Assembly (NCBI GenBank): GCA_964632945.1
Contig: CAZWCX010000178.1
Location: 1 to 12,212, forward strand
Length of the DNA: 12,212 bases
Origin: CAZWCX01 sp964632945
GTDB lineage: Bacteria > Planctomycetota > MHYJ01 > WSZJ01 > CAZWCX01
Direction of reading: 5' to 3'
Numbering within the stretch: the stretch's first letter is position 1; every line of letters begins with the position of its first letter. The position numbers and the translations under genes were made by a program. The notes under the pieces are model-generated. The model did no database searches, had not been told where the DNA came from, and was given only the letters and a program-made list of their open reading frames with translations. Positions 6,302-12,212 of this stretch are shown here, one piece after another.

Positions 6302-9157
6302 TCAATCTTCGTCCAGGAGTCCGCGCAGGGCGTCGTCGATCGGAAAATGGAAGGGCTCGGCGCGCTCCCCGACCGGTCCCAGCCTCCGATCCTCGGCGAG
6401 TCCGAGGCGACACGGCCCGTCGGCGGCGAAGCGCGCGCCGCCCGACTCCGTCGGTTCCACGCGCGGATCGGCCGCCCGGCTTGCGCCGTCGAGCGGTCGT
6501 CCCTCATTGGCGAGCGCCGTGAGACCCCGCCAGGTGTCGAGGTCGACGCCCAGATCGTTCCCGAGGATGCTGCCGATCCGGTGATCGGGCCAGAAGAGAT
6601 TCTCGTCGCATTCGTGGACGAGGGCGTCGAACACCAGATCGGGACCTTGAACGTGGTGGAAAACGTTGCGTCTCACCGTGGCGAGGACCGCATCCAGGCG
6701 CAGTCCGCGGCCGCCGCCCGAGATGAGGTTGTTGGCCACGGTGACCTGCGCCCCGCCGACATCCAGGCCCCAGGCATCCGGGCGCCGCTCGTTCCAGACC
6801 GCGTTGTCCCGGATCACGAGTCGCTCCCCCCGCGCGCGCACCCCACCCGCAGTCTGCCAGCGGCAGCCGTTGCCGATCACCCGGATGTCCACCCCTCCCT
6901 CCACCTCGAGGGCGGACGCGCCCCCGGCGATCTGATTCCCGTACACCAGGGCGCGGGCGCATCCCCGCTCCAGCCGGATTCCGGTCTCCTCGCACTGCCA
7001 CAACACGTTGCGCACCGCCTGGAGGTCGGGACAATCGCGGGCCCCGAGTCCGCGCCGACAGGATCGGACCTGGCTGGCATTCACCGTCGCCCGCGCGCAT
7101 TCCTCCAGTTCGATCCCGGTCCCGCCGTTCTGCACCGCGCTGACGGCGTCCACGAGCACGTTCCCGGACTGCATCACGCTCAATCCCGCCTCCGAGTTTT
7201 CCGCGAAGACGCAGTGTCGCACCCACGCGCGGTCGCAGCGGATCAGCCGCGCCCCGGCCCCCTGGCCGTTCCGCACCTCGAGCCCGTCGAGCATCAGGCC
7301 CGGGCAGTCCTCCGCAACCAGCGTCGTGCTGCGGCGCACCCCGGAGATCACCGGTCTCGCGCCGGCGCGCGCCCGGAGCGTGAGGTTGGGCGTTCGCACG
7401 CGCACCGTCTCTTCGTAGAGTCCGTCGTCGATCTCGATCACGTTGCCCGGACGGGCCTGCGCGAGCGCATCCTCGATCCTCCGGAACTTCGACATCGGAT
7501 GGGCGCTGACCGGAATCACCGCGAGGTCGAGCTCCGTCCCGCCGTCGTTCCCCACCGGTACGTCGAAGATCCGATCCAGTCGGCCCTCGACCAGAAGGGC
7601 CGCCAGGTACCGGCCGGGGACCAGCGGAATCCGCACGCCGTCCGCAACCCCGCGCCGCTCCGGGGCCGGGTCCTGGACGTATCCGGTGCCCGGACGATGG
7701 GGGCCGAAGAGGATCAACTCCGCGCCCGCCGGGGGATGATGGAACACCAGCGCCGATCGTCCCGCGGGAGGAGGCCGCCGCGCGTGCGCCGCCGGGTGCC
7801 CGGGGTCCTCCAGCAGGAGAAGCCGGTAGAGGGCGCCGGCCTCGGCCGCACGCCCGGCCGCCTCGAGGCCCTCCGCGCGTCGCAGCCGCAGTCGGGTCAG
7901 CAGGCGCGCCGCGCGCGACCCGGGCCCGTCCCGGTCGGCGAGCGCTTCCAACGCCGGTTCGAGCCGGGCGAGCGCCTCCGGAGTGGCGTTCGGGTCCGTC
8001 GCCGCCCGCTCCAACCGGTCGCGCACGCGCGCGTCCGCGCGCGCCTCGCCGATCCAGGCCGCCCCCCAGGCCGCCAGCAGGATCAACAGCCCGGCGACGG
8101 CGCCGCACGCGCATGCCCACACGAGCCGGTCCCGTCGCAGCCGGTAAAGAACCCGTCCCCGGCCGCGGGGACCCTCCAGGCGGGATTCCACCCCACCGAG
8201 CCAACGGCGCAGGTCATCGGCCATTTCGGCGGCATCGGCGTAGGAAGCCGACCCATTCAGCCGCAGCGCCGTCAGCGCCACCGCCTCCAGCGGCGCGGGA
8301 ATCCGCCCATCCAGATCCCGCGGCAAGGGCGGCCGGAGCATCGACTCACGCCCCCGGATCTCCCCGGCACGTCGCCCGGGACAGACTTCCGCTCCGGTCA
8401 ACAACCGGTACAGGAGGGCGCCCAGCGCAAACCGATCGTCGGCGGCGGTCGGCGGCCCCGCGACCGGGGCTCCTTCGTCCGCAAGCCACGATCCGCCCAG
8501 TCCCGCGAGACGCGCGCCCCGCTCAGAATCCCACCGGATCGCCGCGACGTCGATCGCGCCATGGACCACCCCCAGCGCATGCGCCCGGGCGACCCCCTCC
8601 GCCGCGGCCAGCACAATTTCCGCGGCGCGGGTCGGGTCCATCGGCCCGCGCGTCGCCGCCGCTCCCGACTCGTTCCCGACCCCCCCTTCCTCCACGCGCC
8701 ACGGCAGCCCATCCGTCTCCCCGCACTCCAGCACGCGGACCAGACGGGGGTGAATCACCCGCCCGGCGGCACCGGCCGCGCGCAGCCAATGCCCCCGCTC
8801 GTCCGCCGTCCGTCGTCGCCCGATCCGGGGGTGATAGAGAATGCCGCGCTCCTCCGTGTCCTCCCGCCGCACCTGGAACGCCGCCTCCCGGTCCGTTCCT
8901 TGCGCCGGCCCCTCGACGATCCACGACCCGTGCCGGTCGGGCGCTTCCCGGTCCAGCCAATCCCGGCACGCCCCGGCCAGGAGATCGTCCTCCGGAGTCC
9001 AGGATGAGCTTCCTACTCCGCCCGACGCCGTCGCCGCGGAGGAGGAGGCCGGGTCCCCCGCGATCGGATCCCCGCGCGCGTCCGTGTCGTCGCGGACCGA
9101 CCCGCCCGCGCGACGCTTCAACGCGGCCTCGAACCGCTCCCGACCCCGAGCGCTCAT
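6302..9157 (-). CDS. Pseudokinase - transmembrane - right-handed beta-helix fusion protein
   Basis: A 951-residue membrane protein. About 75-320 has the outline of a bacterial Ser/Thr kinase (helix before the catalytic loop, VVHGAID at 197-203, and DDRFALGALLYRLLTG at 240-255, equivalent to DxxSLGxxLYxLLTG), but the catalytic residues are gone. HRDLKPxN aligns with HGAIDVAA, DFG with GLG (219-221), and the VAIK lysine with Q95. It is therefore a pseudokinase. Arg-rich residues (331-344) precede one span (345-370), so the N-terminus is inside and the C-terminus outside. Residues 375-455 are helical and TPR-like; 465-550 are a beta-rich, possibly PEGA-like region. About 555-860 is a parallel beta-helix of roughly 10-11 rungs of 21-25 residues, NosD/polysaccharide-lyase-like in fold, with cysteines recurring every 22-24 residues. 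The ATG overlaps the upstream stop codon and has a strong SD. Ligand-sensing or structural roles are possible; no enzyme activity can be assigned. Confidence 0.88.
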   Translation of the reverse strand: MSARGRERFEAALKRRAGGSVRDDTDARGDPIAGDPASSSAATASGGVGSSSWTPEDDLLAGACRDWLDREAPDRHGSWIVEGPAQGTDREAAFQVRREDTEERGILYHPRIGRRRTADERGHWLRAAGAAGRVIHPRLVRVLECGETDGLPWRVEEGGVGNESGAAATRGPMDPTRAAEIVLAAAEGVARAHALGVVHGAIDVAAIRWDSERGARLAGLGGSWLADEGAPVAGPPTAADDRFALGALLYRLLTGAEVCPGRRAGEIRGRESMLRPPLPRDLDGRIPAPLEAVALTALRLNGSASYADAAEMADDLRRWLGGVESRLEGPRGRGRVLYRLRRDRLVWACACGAVAGLLILLAAWGAAWIGEARADARVRDRLERAATDPNATPEALARLEPALEALADRDGPGSRAARLLTRLRLRRAEGLEAAGRAAEAGALYRLLLLEDPGHPAAHARRPPPAGRSALVFHHPPAGAELILFGPHRPGTGYVQDPAPERRGVADGVRIPLVPGRYLAALLVEGRLDRIFDVPVGNDGGTELDLAVIPVSAHPMSKFRRIEDALAQARPGNVIEIDDGLYEETVRVRTPNLTLRARAGARPVISGVRRSTTLVAEDCPGLMLDGLEVRNGQGAGARLIRCDRAWVRHCVFAENSEAGLSVMQSGNVLVDAVSAVQNGGTGIELEECARATVNASQVRSCRRGLGARDCPDLQAVRNVLWQCEETGIRLERGCARALVYGNQIAGGASALEVEGGVDIRVIGNGCRWQTAGGVRARGERLVIRDNAVWNERRPDAWGLDVGGAQVTVANNLISGGGRGLRLDAVLATVRRNVFHHVQGPDLVFDALVHECDENLFWPDHRIGSILGNDLGVDLDTWRGLTALANEGRPLDGASRAADPRVEPTESGGARFAADGPCRLGLAEDRRLGPVGERAEPFHFPIDDALRGLLDED

Positions 9158-10017
9158 GACGATCCTCCAGGCGCCGACGGGGCCGGCAACGAGGGCGCCG
9201 GATCCAACGCCCCACGCACCGACTCCGCGTCCTTCGGATCATAGGGATGGTACACCCGGAACGCCATCGTCGCGCTCACCACCCAGACGGGCATGAAAAG
9301 GTAATTCAAGCACGGCACCAAGGTCGTGGTCAGACCGAATCCCACCAGAGGCCACTTGTGGTCGAGCAGGAACCCCCACTTCCGGCGCCAGCCCCAGCGA
9401 AACACTCCCATCGCCGGATCGAGCAGCAGTTCCGCCTGGAACAGGGACGTGGCGAGATTCGACAGGATCAGGTAGATCACCGTCCCGACCACCGGCAGCA
9501 GGAAGTTCACCGCGAGCAGCAGCGCCTGCACGAGCGCCCACGTCAACAGCGTCAGACCCGCGTGTCGCACTGCCCGCCACACGTCCTGTGCAATGATCCG
9601 CGCCGTGAACGGAAGTTCCGGCGCCTCGGCCCCGTCCAGAATCCGCAGGGTGTGGCGCACGAGCAGGTCGTTGAACGGCGAGGCGATCAGCGTGCCCAGG
9701 AAGGTCGACAGAAAGATGAACGCGATCGTGACCACCAGAATCGCGAGGACGTACACGATCCAGTAGAGGACGTGCAGATACCAGGCCGTTCGTTCGGGCG
9801 TGAAATAGTCGACGATCGCGTCCCAATTCCCGATCGTCAACCAGAGCAGTCCGGTCATCGCCAGCAGATTGATGGCGAACGGCAGGAGCGCATACTTCCA
9901 CAGTTTCGGACTGCCGAGGAGAAGATAGATGCCGCGAAACGGATACGAGAATCCGACAAATATGTCGGGGAAGCGCGAGGCGCGCACAGGGGTGCTCGGG
10001 GGAGTGGATTCGGGCAT
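9154..10017 (-). CDS. EI24/CysZ-type polytopic membrane protein
   Basis: A 287-residue inner-membrane protein with the pattern of the EI24 domain family, which includes the sulfate permease CysZ. The family-like start FVGFSYPFRGIYLLL (20-34) is followed by hydrophobic segments at about 42-62, 82-110, 153-190 and 222-252. A conserved-looking loop, LIASPFNDLLV (110-120), resembles the SPFNDxL(A/S) signature of the family. The tail (265-287) is Pro/Ala/Ser-rich. The ATG has GGAG 6 nt upstream. This is the first gene of the minus-strand operon and overlaps the pseudokinase gene by ATGA. Sulfate transport is one option, but no sulfur-assimilation gene is nearby. A role in envelope organisation with its two partner genes is equally possible and is inference. 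Confidence 0.85.
   Translation of the reverse strand: MPESTPPSTPVRASRFPDIFVGFSYPFRGIYLLLGSPKLWKYALLPFAINLLAMTGLLWLTIGNWDAIVDYFTPERTAWYLHVLYWIVYVLAILVVTIAFIFLSTFLGTLIASPFNDLLVRHTLRILDGAEAPELPFTARIIAQDVWRAVRHAGLTLLTWALVQALLLAVNFLLPVVGTVIYLILSNLATSLFQAELLLDPAMGVFRWGWRRKWGFLLDHKWPLVGFGLTTTLVPCLNYLFMPVWVVSATMAFRVYHPYDPKDAESVRGALDPAPSLPAPSAPGGSS
9164..9168 (-). promoter_or_regulatory. Shine-Dalgarno site inside the end of the EI24 gene
   Basis: GGAGG on the minus strand lies 6 nt before the pseudokinase ATG and is also the Gly-Gly-coding end of the EI24 gene (final residues GGSS, then TGA overlapping the ATG). This is a compact coupling signal implying linked, near-stoichiometric synthesis of the two membrane proteins. 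Confidence 0.65.
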
Positions 10018-10044
10018 GACGGGCTCCGATATTCGTACCCGTCC

Positions 10045-10073
10045 CCTTTACCGGCGCCCGGTCAAGCGGTCAA
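10045..10073 (-). promoter_or_regulatory. Candidate promoter of the EI24-pseudokinase-lipoprotein operon
   Basis: Read on the minus strand: TTGACC (10073-10068), a 17-bp spacer and TAAAGG (10050-10045). The -35 is good and the -10 is weak (T, A and A match). It lies about 28 bp before the EI24 start codon. No better pair was seen in the gap. Confidence 0.4.
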
Positions 10074-10074
10074 G
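10059..10074. repeat. Tandem 8-bp repeat containing duplicated -35-like boxes
   Basis: CGGTCAAG occurs twice head to tail. On the minus strand this reads CTTGACCG twice, so it holds two TTGACC boxes spaced 8 bp apart; the upstream one has correct spacing to the candidate -10. It may be a paired activator or repressor site, or a small slippage duplication. Confidence 0.4.
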
Positions 10075-10157
10075 TCCTTTTGTCGCTTGGAGTTTCCGGT
10101 CCGCCCGGGCGGCATGCGGCCACGAATGCCGGTTCCGGAGAATCACGAATTTTTTGT

Positions 10158-10186
10158 TTGACTCATTCCACGCATTCTGATACATT
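10158..10186 (+). promoter_or_regulatory. Strong sigma70-type promoter of the LacI-PilZ and DUF58 genes
   Basis: TTGACT (10158-10163), a 17-bp spacer and TACATT (10181-10186). The T-rich stretch at 10149-10159 just upstream resembles an UP element and stands out in GC-rich DNA. Transcription would start near 10193, giving a leader of about 80 nt to the GTG start. Confidence 0.65.
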
Positions 10187-10193
10187 CCGCAGT

Positions 10194-10201
10194 TGACGTC
10201 A
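10194..10201 (+). promoter_or_regulatory. TGACGTCA palindrome at the transcription start, candidate operator
   Basis: This perfect 8-bp palindrome has a central CG, a feature of many LacI-family operators, and sits at about +1 to +9 of the promoter for the LacI-type gene. It is a plausible autoregulatory operator but only 8 bp long, so support is limited. Confidence 0.3.
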
Positions 10202-10275
10202 TAAGCGAAGGAATGGCAAGCGATTGCTGATCCTTCTCGGAGTCGGTGCCTCATCCGTTCGGTGCGGGGGGATCC

Positions 10276-10848
10276 GTGAAGAAGGTCACCCAGTACGATA
10301 TCGCGAAGTACCTGGGCATCTGCCAGGGTACGGTCTCGAAGATCCTGACGGGATACGATCAGGACACGTTTCCGGAGGAAACCCGGAAGAAGGTCATTGC
10401 GGCGGCAAAACAATTCGGGTACGTGCACCCCTCGCTCATCATTCCCAAGCGCCGCGACTCCGAGCGAAAGTCCATCAGCGCCGATGCCACCTGCAAAGTC
10501 CTGCTGGCCGGTGACAATTCGGTGTTCGGCGAATACAAGGCCAAAGTGACGAACGTCGGGTTGTCCGGTCTGGTGGTCGGGAACTTCGAGGGAGAACGGC
10601 GCGTCCTGCCGATCGATGCCTTCCACTTCGAGATCACCGTGCTCGGATCGATGCTGGACGGGATCACCGTGCGGGCGATACCGGTGCGTGTCGAGCGGCA
10701 CGAGACTTCGATCGGATTCGCGGTCGAGTTCACGGACATCCAGGAGGACGACCGCCGGCGAATTCGTGAGTATCTGGAGACGTTGCCGGAGATTTCCTCC
10801 AAGAATCGCAAGCCGTTGCTGCGCAAGCCCCGGCCCGCGACGCCGTGA
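10276..10848 (+). CDS. LacI-type helix-turn-helix fused to a PilZ domain
   Basis: A 190-residue predicted cytoplasmic regulator with an unusual architecture. Residues 1-52 are a LacI-family DNA-binding head: VTQYDIAKYLGICQGTVSKI (4-23), then LTG, PEETRKKVIAAAKQFGYV (33-50). The hinge helix and sugar-binding domain that normally follow are absent. Instead, about 58-170 reads as a PilZ domain: RDSER (60-64) fits the c-di-GMP-binding RxxxR, and NVGLSG (93-98) matches (D/N)xSxxG except that Ser is replaced by Gly. Later strands carry GFAVEF (147-152) and the C-terminal helix DDRRRIREYL (158-167). The tail is basic. GTG at 10276 is preferred because LacI heads begin just there (MKKVT-like) and GGGGGGA lies just upstream; GTG at 10246 in frame would add 10 residues. 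The stop overlaps the DUF58 start. Proposed role: c-di-GMP-responsive transcription factor (inference). Confidence 0.85.
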   Translation: MKKVTQYDIAKYLGICQGTVSKILTGYDQDTFPEETRKKVIAAAKQFGYVHPSLIIPKRRDSERKSISADATCKVLLAGDNSVFGEYKAKVTNVGLSGLVVGNFEGERRVLPIDAFHFEITVLGSMLDGITVRAIPVRVERHETSIGFAVEFTDIQEDDRRRIREYLETLPEISSKNRKPLLRKPRPATP

Positions 10849-12161
10849 GCCGACTGGTCACCCGGACGTTCCTGATCTTCCTCTCTCTCGGGGCGCTCCC
10901 GCTCATGTGCGGGGTCATCCACCCGGCATTCTACCGGGTGGGACTGGCCTACGACCTTCTGCTCGCCCTCTTGCTCGCAGTCGATTTCATCCTTCTCCCG
11001 AATCCCCGCGCCATCGGCGTCACCCGGTCCGCCCCCCGCTCGGCGAATCTCGGGCGTCGAATTCGGATCACGCTGCGGCTCGAGAATGGGGCGTCCCGCG
11101 CGGTTCGTCTGGTGATCCGGGACTCCTTGACGACGGCGCTGGAACCCGAGGCGGAGGAATTGTCGGTCCGGTTGCCGGCGGGCGGGCGAGTCGAGGTCGC
11201 GTACGATGCCCGCGCGCGGGTTCGCGGGGACTACTCGTTCGGGCCCATGGATGTGCGCGCGCATGGCCGGCTGGGTCTCGCGCTGCGCCAGTGGGAAGTG
11301 ACGGCCCCAGGCACGATCCGGGTCTTTCCCGATCTCTCCGGCGCTCTGGCCCGATTGTTCCATACCAGCCGCGGATTGTTGCGCGAGGCCGGCATGCGCG
11401 CCAGTCCGACCCGGGGACAGGGTCGGGAATTCGATCATCTTCGCTCGTACGTCCCCGGCGACGAGTACCGCTGGATCGACTGGAAGGCGACGGCGCGAAA
11501 GGACCGGCTGGTTTCGCGGGAGTATCAGAGCGAGCGGAACCAGCACGTGATGATCCTGATCGACGCGGGGCGCCGCATGACGGCCCCGGTAGGGGAGTTC
11601 TCCCGGCTCGACTACGCGGTGCACGCCGCCCTGCAGTTGGTCCATCTCGGTCTGCTGCGCGGCGATCACGTCGGCATCCTGGCCTTCGCGGACTCCGTGA
11701 AGGCGTTCCTCGCCCCGGCCAAGGGGCGGCGCCAATTGAATCGGATCGCGGAACGCCTGGTGAATCTCCAGCCCGAGTTGTGCGAGCCCGACTACGATGT
11801 GGCGTTCAATACGCTGGCCCACAAGGTGCGTCGGCGGTCGCTGGTGGTGGCCTTCACCGAGGTGCTCGACTCCGAGTCGAGCAAGGTACTCATCCTCCGG
11901 CTCGGTCGCCTGGTTCCGCGCCACCTGCCGCTCTGCGTCAGCATTGCCGATCCCGACGTCCCGCGCGCCATGTTGAAACCGGTCGGCACCGTGTCCGACG
12001 TATACGACAAGGCGGTGGCGCGCGAACTCTATCTCGACACGCAGTTGACCCTGCGCGCCCTGGAGACCATGGGTGCGCACGTGATCCATGTGCCCGCCGA
12101 CCGGATCACCGCCGCCACCCTGCGCCGGGACATGGACATCAAGCACCGCGGCCTCCTCTAG
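10845..12161 (+). CDS. DUF58 / von Willebrand A-like membrane-anchored protein
   Basis: A 438-residue protein anchored by two N-terminal hydrophobic segments (about 8-25 and 33-52), followed by a beta-rich region (55-150) and the DUF58 signature. That signature includes GREFDHLRSYVPGDEYRWID (193-212), then WKATARKDRLVSREYQSERN (213-232). A VWA-like fold follows, starting ILIDAGRRM (237-245), where the metal-site DxSxS is degenerate, and continuing LRGDHVGILAFADSV (271-285). Length fits the family. DUF58 proteins often sit beside MoxR-type AAA ATPases and other VWA proteins; neither is inside this window, but they could follow beyond 12212. The GTG start has no ribosome site and overlaps the previous stop codon (GTGA), so translation probably depends on the LacI-PilZ gene. 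Function is unknown; an envelope or chaperone-like assembly role is the usual suggestion. Confidence 0.92.
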   Translation: MSRLVTRTFLIFLSLGALPLMCGVIHPAFYRVGLAYDLLLALLLAVDFILLPNPRAIGVTRSAPRSANLGRRIRITLRLENGASRAVRLVIRDSLTTALEPEAEELSVRLPAGGRVEVAYDARARVRGDYSFGPMDVRAHGRLGLALRQWEVTAPGTIRVFPDLSGALARLFHTSRGLLREAGMRASPTRGQGREFDHLRSYVPGDEYRWIDWKATARKDRLVSREYQSERNQHVMILIDAGRRMTAPVGEFSRLDYAVHAALQLVHLGLLRGDHVGILAFADSVKAFLAPAKGRRQLNRIAERLVNLQPELCEPDYDVAFNTLAHKVRRRSLVVAFTEVLDSESSKVLILRLGRLVPRHLPLCVSIADPDVPRAMLKPVGTVSDVYDKAVARELYLDTQLTLRALETMGAHVIHVPADRITAATLRRDMDIKHRGLL

Positions 12162-12162
12162 C

Positions 12163-12205
12163 CCGGATGATTCGCGAACCGCTTCGCTGTTCGCGAACAA
12201 TCCGG
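12163..12205. repeat. Long imperfect palindrome, REP-like element or terminator
   Basis: The arms are CCGGAT (12163-12168) with ATCCGG (12200-12205), a 2x2 mismatch, then TTCGCGAAC (12171-12179) with GTTCGCGAA (12189-12197). That makes 15 paired positions around a 9-nt loop which can itself pair GC with GC. It begins 2 bp after the DUF58 stop codon. There is no T-run, so an intergenic dispersed repeat that also ends or protects the transcript is more likely than a classical terminator. Other copies cannot be seen in this window. Confidence 0.6.
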
Positions 12206-12212
12206 CTCCGTC

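Noticed and set aside
6241..6507. An 89-codon N-terminal extension of the lipoprotein gene
   Set aside because: It would run into the pseudokinase gene and bury the signal peptide. The ATG at 6240 has GGAGG upstream and gives a correct lipobox position.
6239..9007. A 922-codon plus-strand open frame opposite the pseudokinase gene
   Set aside because: It is Arg/Pro/His-rich with no domain pattern. The minus-strand frame has kinase-like, membrane and beta-helix structure, a strong SD and an ATGA overlap with the EI24 gene.
10101..10112. The palindrome CCGCCCGGGCGG as an operator or terminator
   Set aside because: It consists only of G and C, and such palindromes are expected by chance here. 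It lies between two divergent promoters with no gene end nearby.
10193..10220. A second promoter starting at TTGACG (10193-10198)
   Set aside because: No acceptable -10 box lies 16-18 bp downstream, whereas the TTGACT-17-TACATT pair just upstream is complete.
10359..12200. A 613-codon minus-strand frame opposite the LacI-PilZ and DUF58 genes
   Set aside because: There is no domain pattern and it contradicts two clearly recognisable plus-strand proteins.

Overview
The window is GC-rich (roughly two-thirds G+C by eye), gene-dense bacterial chromosome with eight protein genes and no RNA gene, insertion sequence, CRISPR array or phage gene that I can recognise. A single-chain FHA-kinase-phosphatase, a pseudokinase fused to a beta-helix, a HEAT-like lipoprotein and a DUF58 protein fit a Planctomycetota/PVC-type bacterium or a related candidate phylum. 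That placement is inference and I hold it weakly. The high GC produces very long spurious antisense ORFs, which I left out.

Left part (1-2628): an LplT-like major facilitator transporter on the minus strand (51-1475) is divergent from an extended-SDR sugar-nucleotide-epimerase-like enzyme on the plus strand (1648-2628). The gap between them holds a good plus-strand sigma70-type promoter with an inverted repeat across its -35 box. A strong GC hairpin follows the epimerase gene.

Centre (2709-5064): a TTGACC-18-TATCAT promoter drives a 751-residue protein carrying FHA, a four-cysteine zinc-ribbon-like insert, a Ser/Thr kinase and a SpoIIE/RsbU-type PP2C phosphatase. Its gene converges on the next operon over a 33-bp gap that holds a shared hairpin terminator.

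Minus-strand operon (10017 down to 5062): an EI24/CysZ-type polytopic membrane protein overlaps by ATGA a 951-residue protein. That protein is a cytoplasmic pseudokinase lacking every catalytic residue I could align, followed by one membrane span and an extracytoplasmic right-handed beta-helix with a periodic cysteine ladder. After 61 bp comes a HEAT-like lipoprotein. Together they look like an envelope-associated module.

Right part (10018-12212): a divergent regulatory region, with a promoter on each side, separates that operon from a plus-strand pair. The first gene of the pair encodes a LacI-type DNA-binding domain fused directly to a PilZ (c-di-GMP receptor-type) domain. It overlaps by GTGA a DUF58/VWA-type membrane-anchored protein. 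The window ends in a near-perfect long palindrome that looks like a dispersed REP-type element or a terminator.

The most novel items are the LacI HTH-PilZ fusion, which suggests direct c-di-GMP control of transcription, and the pseudokinase-TM-beta-helix protein in its three-gene operon next to an FHA-kinase-phosphatase.
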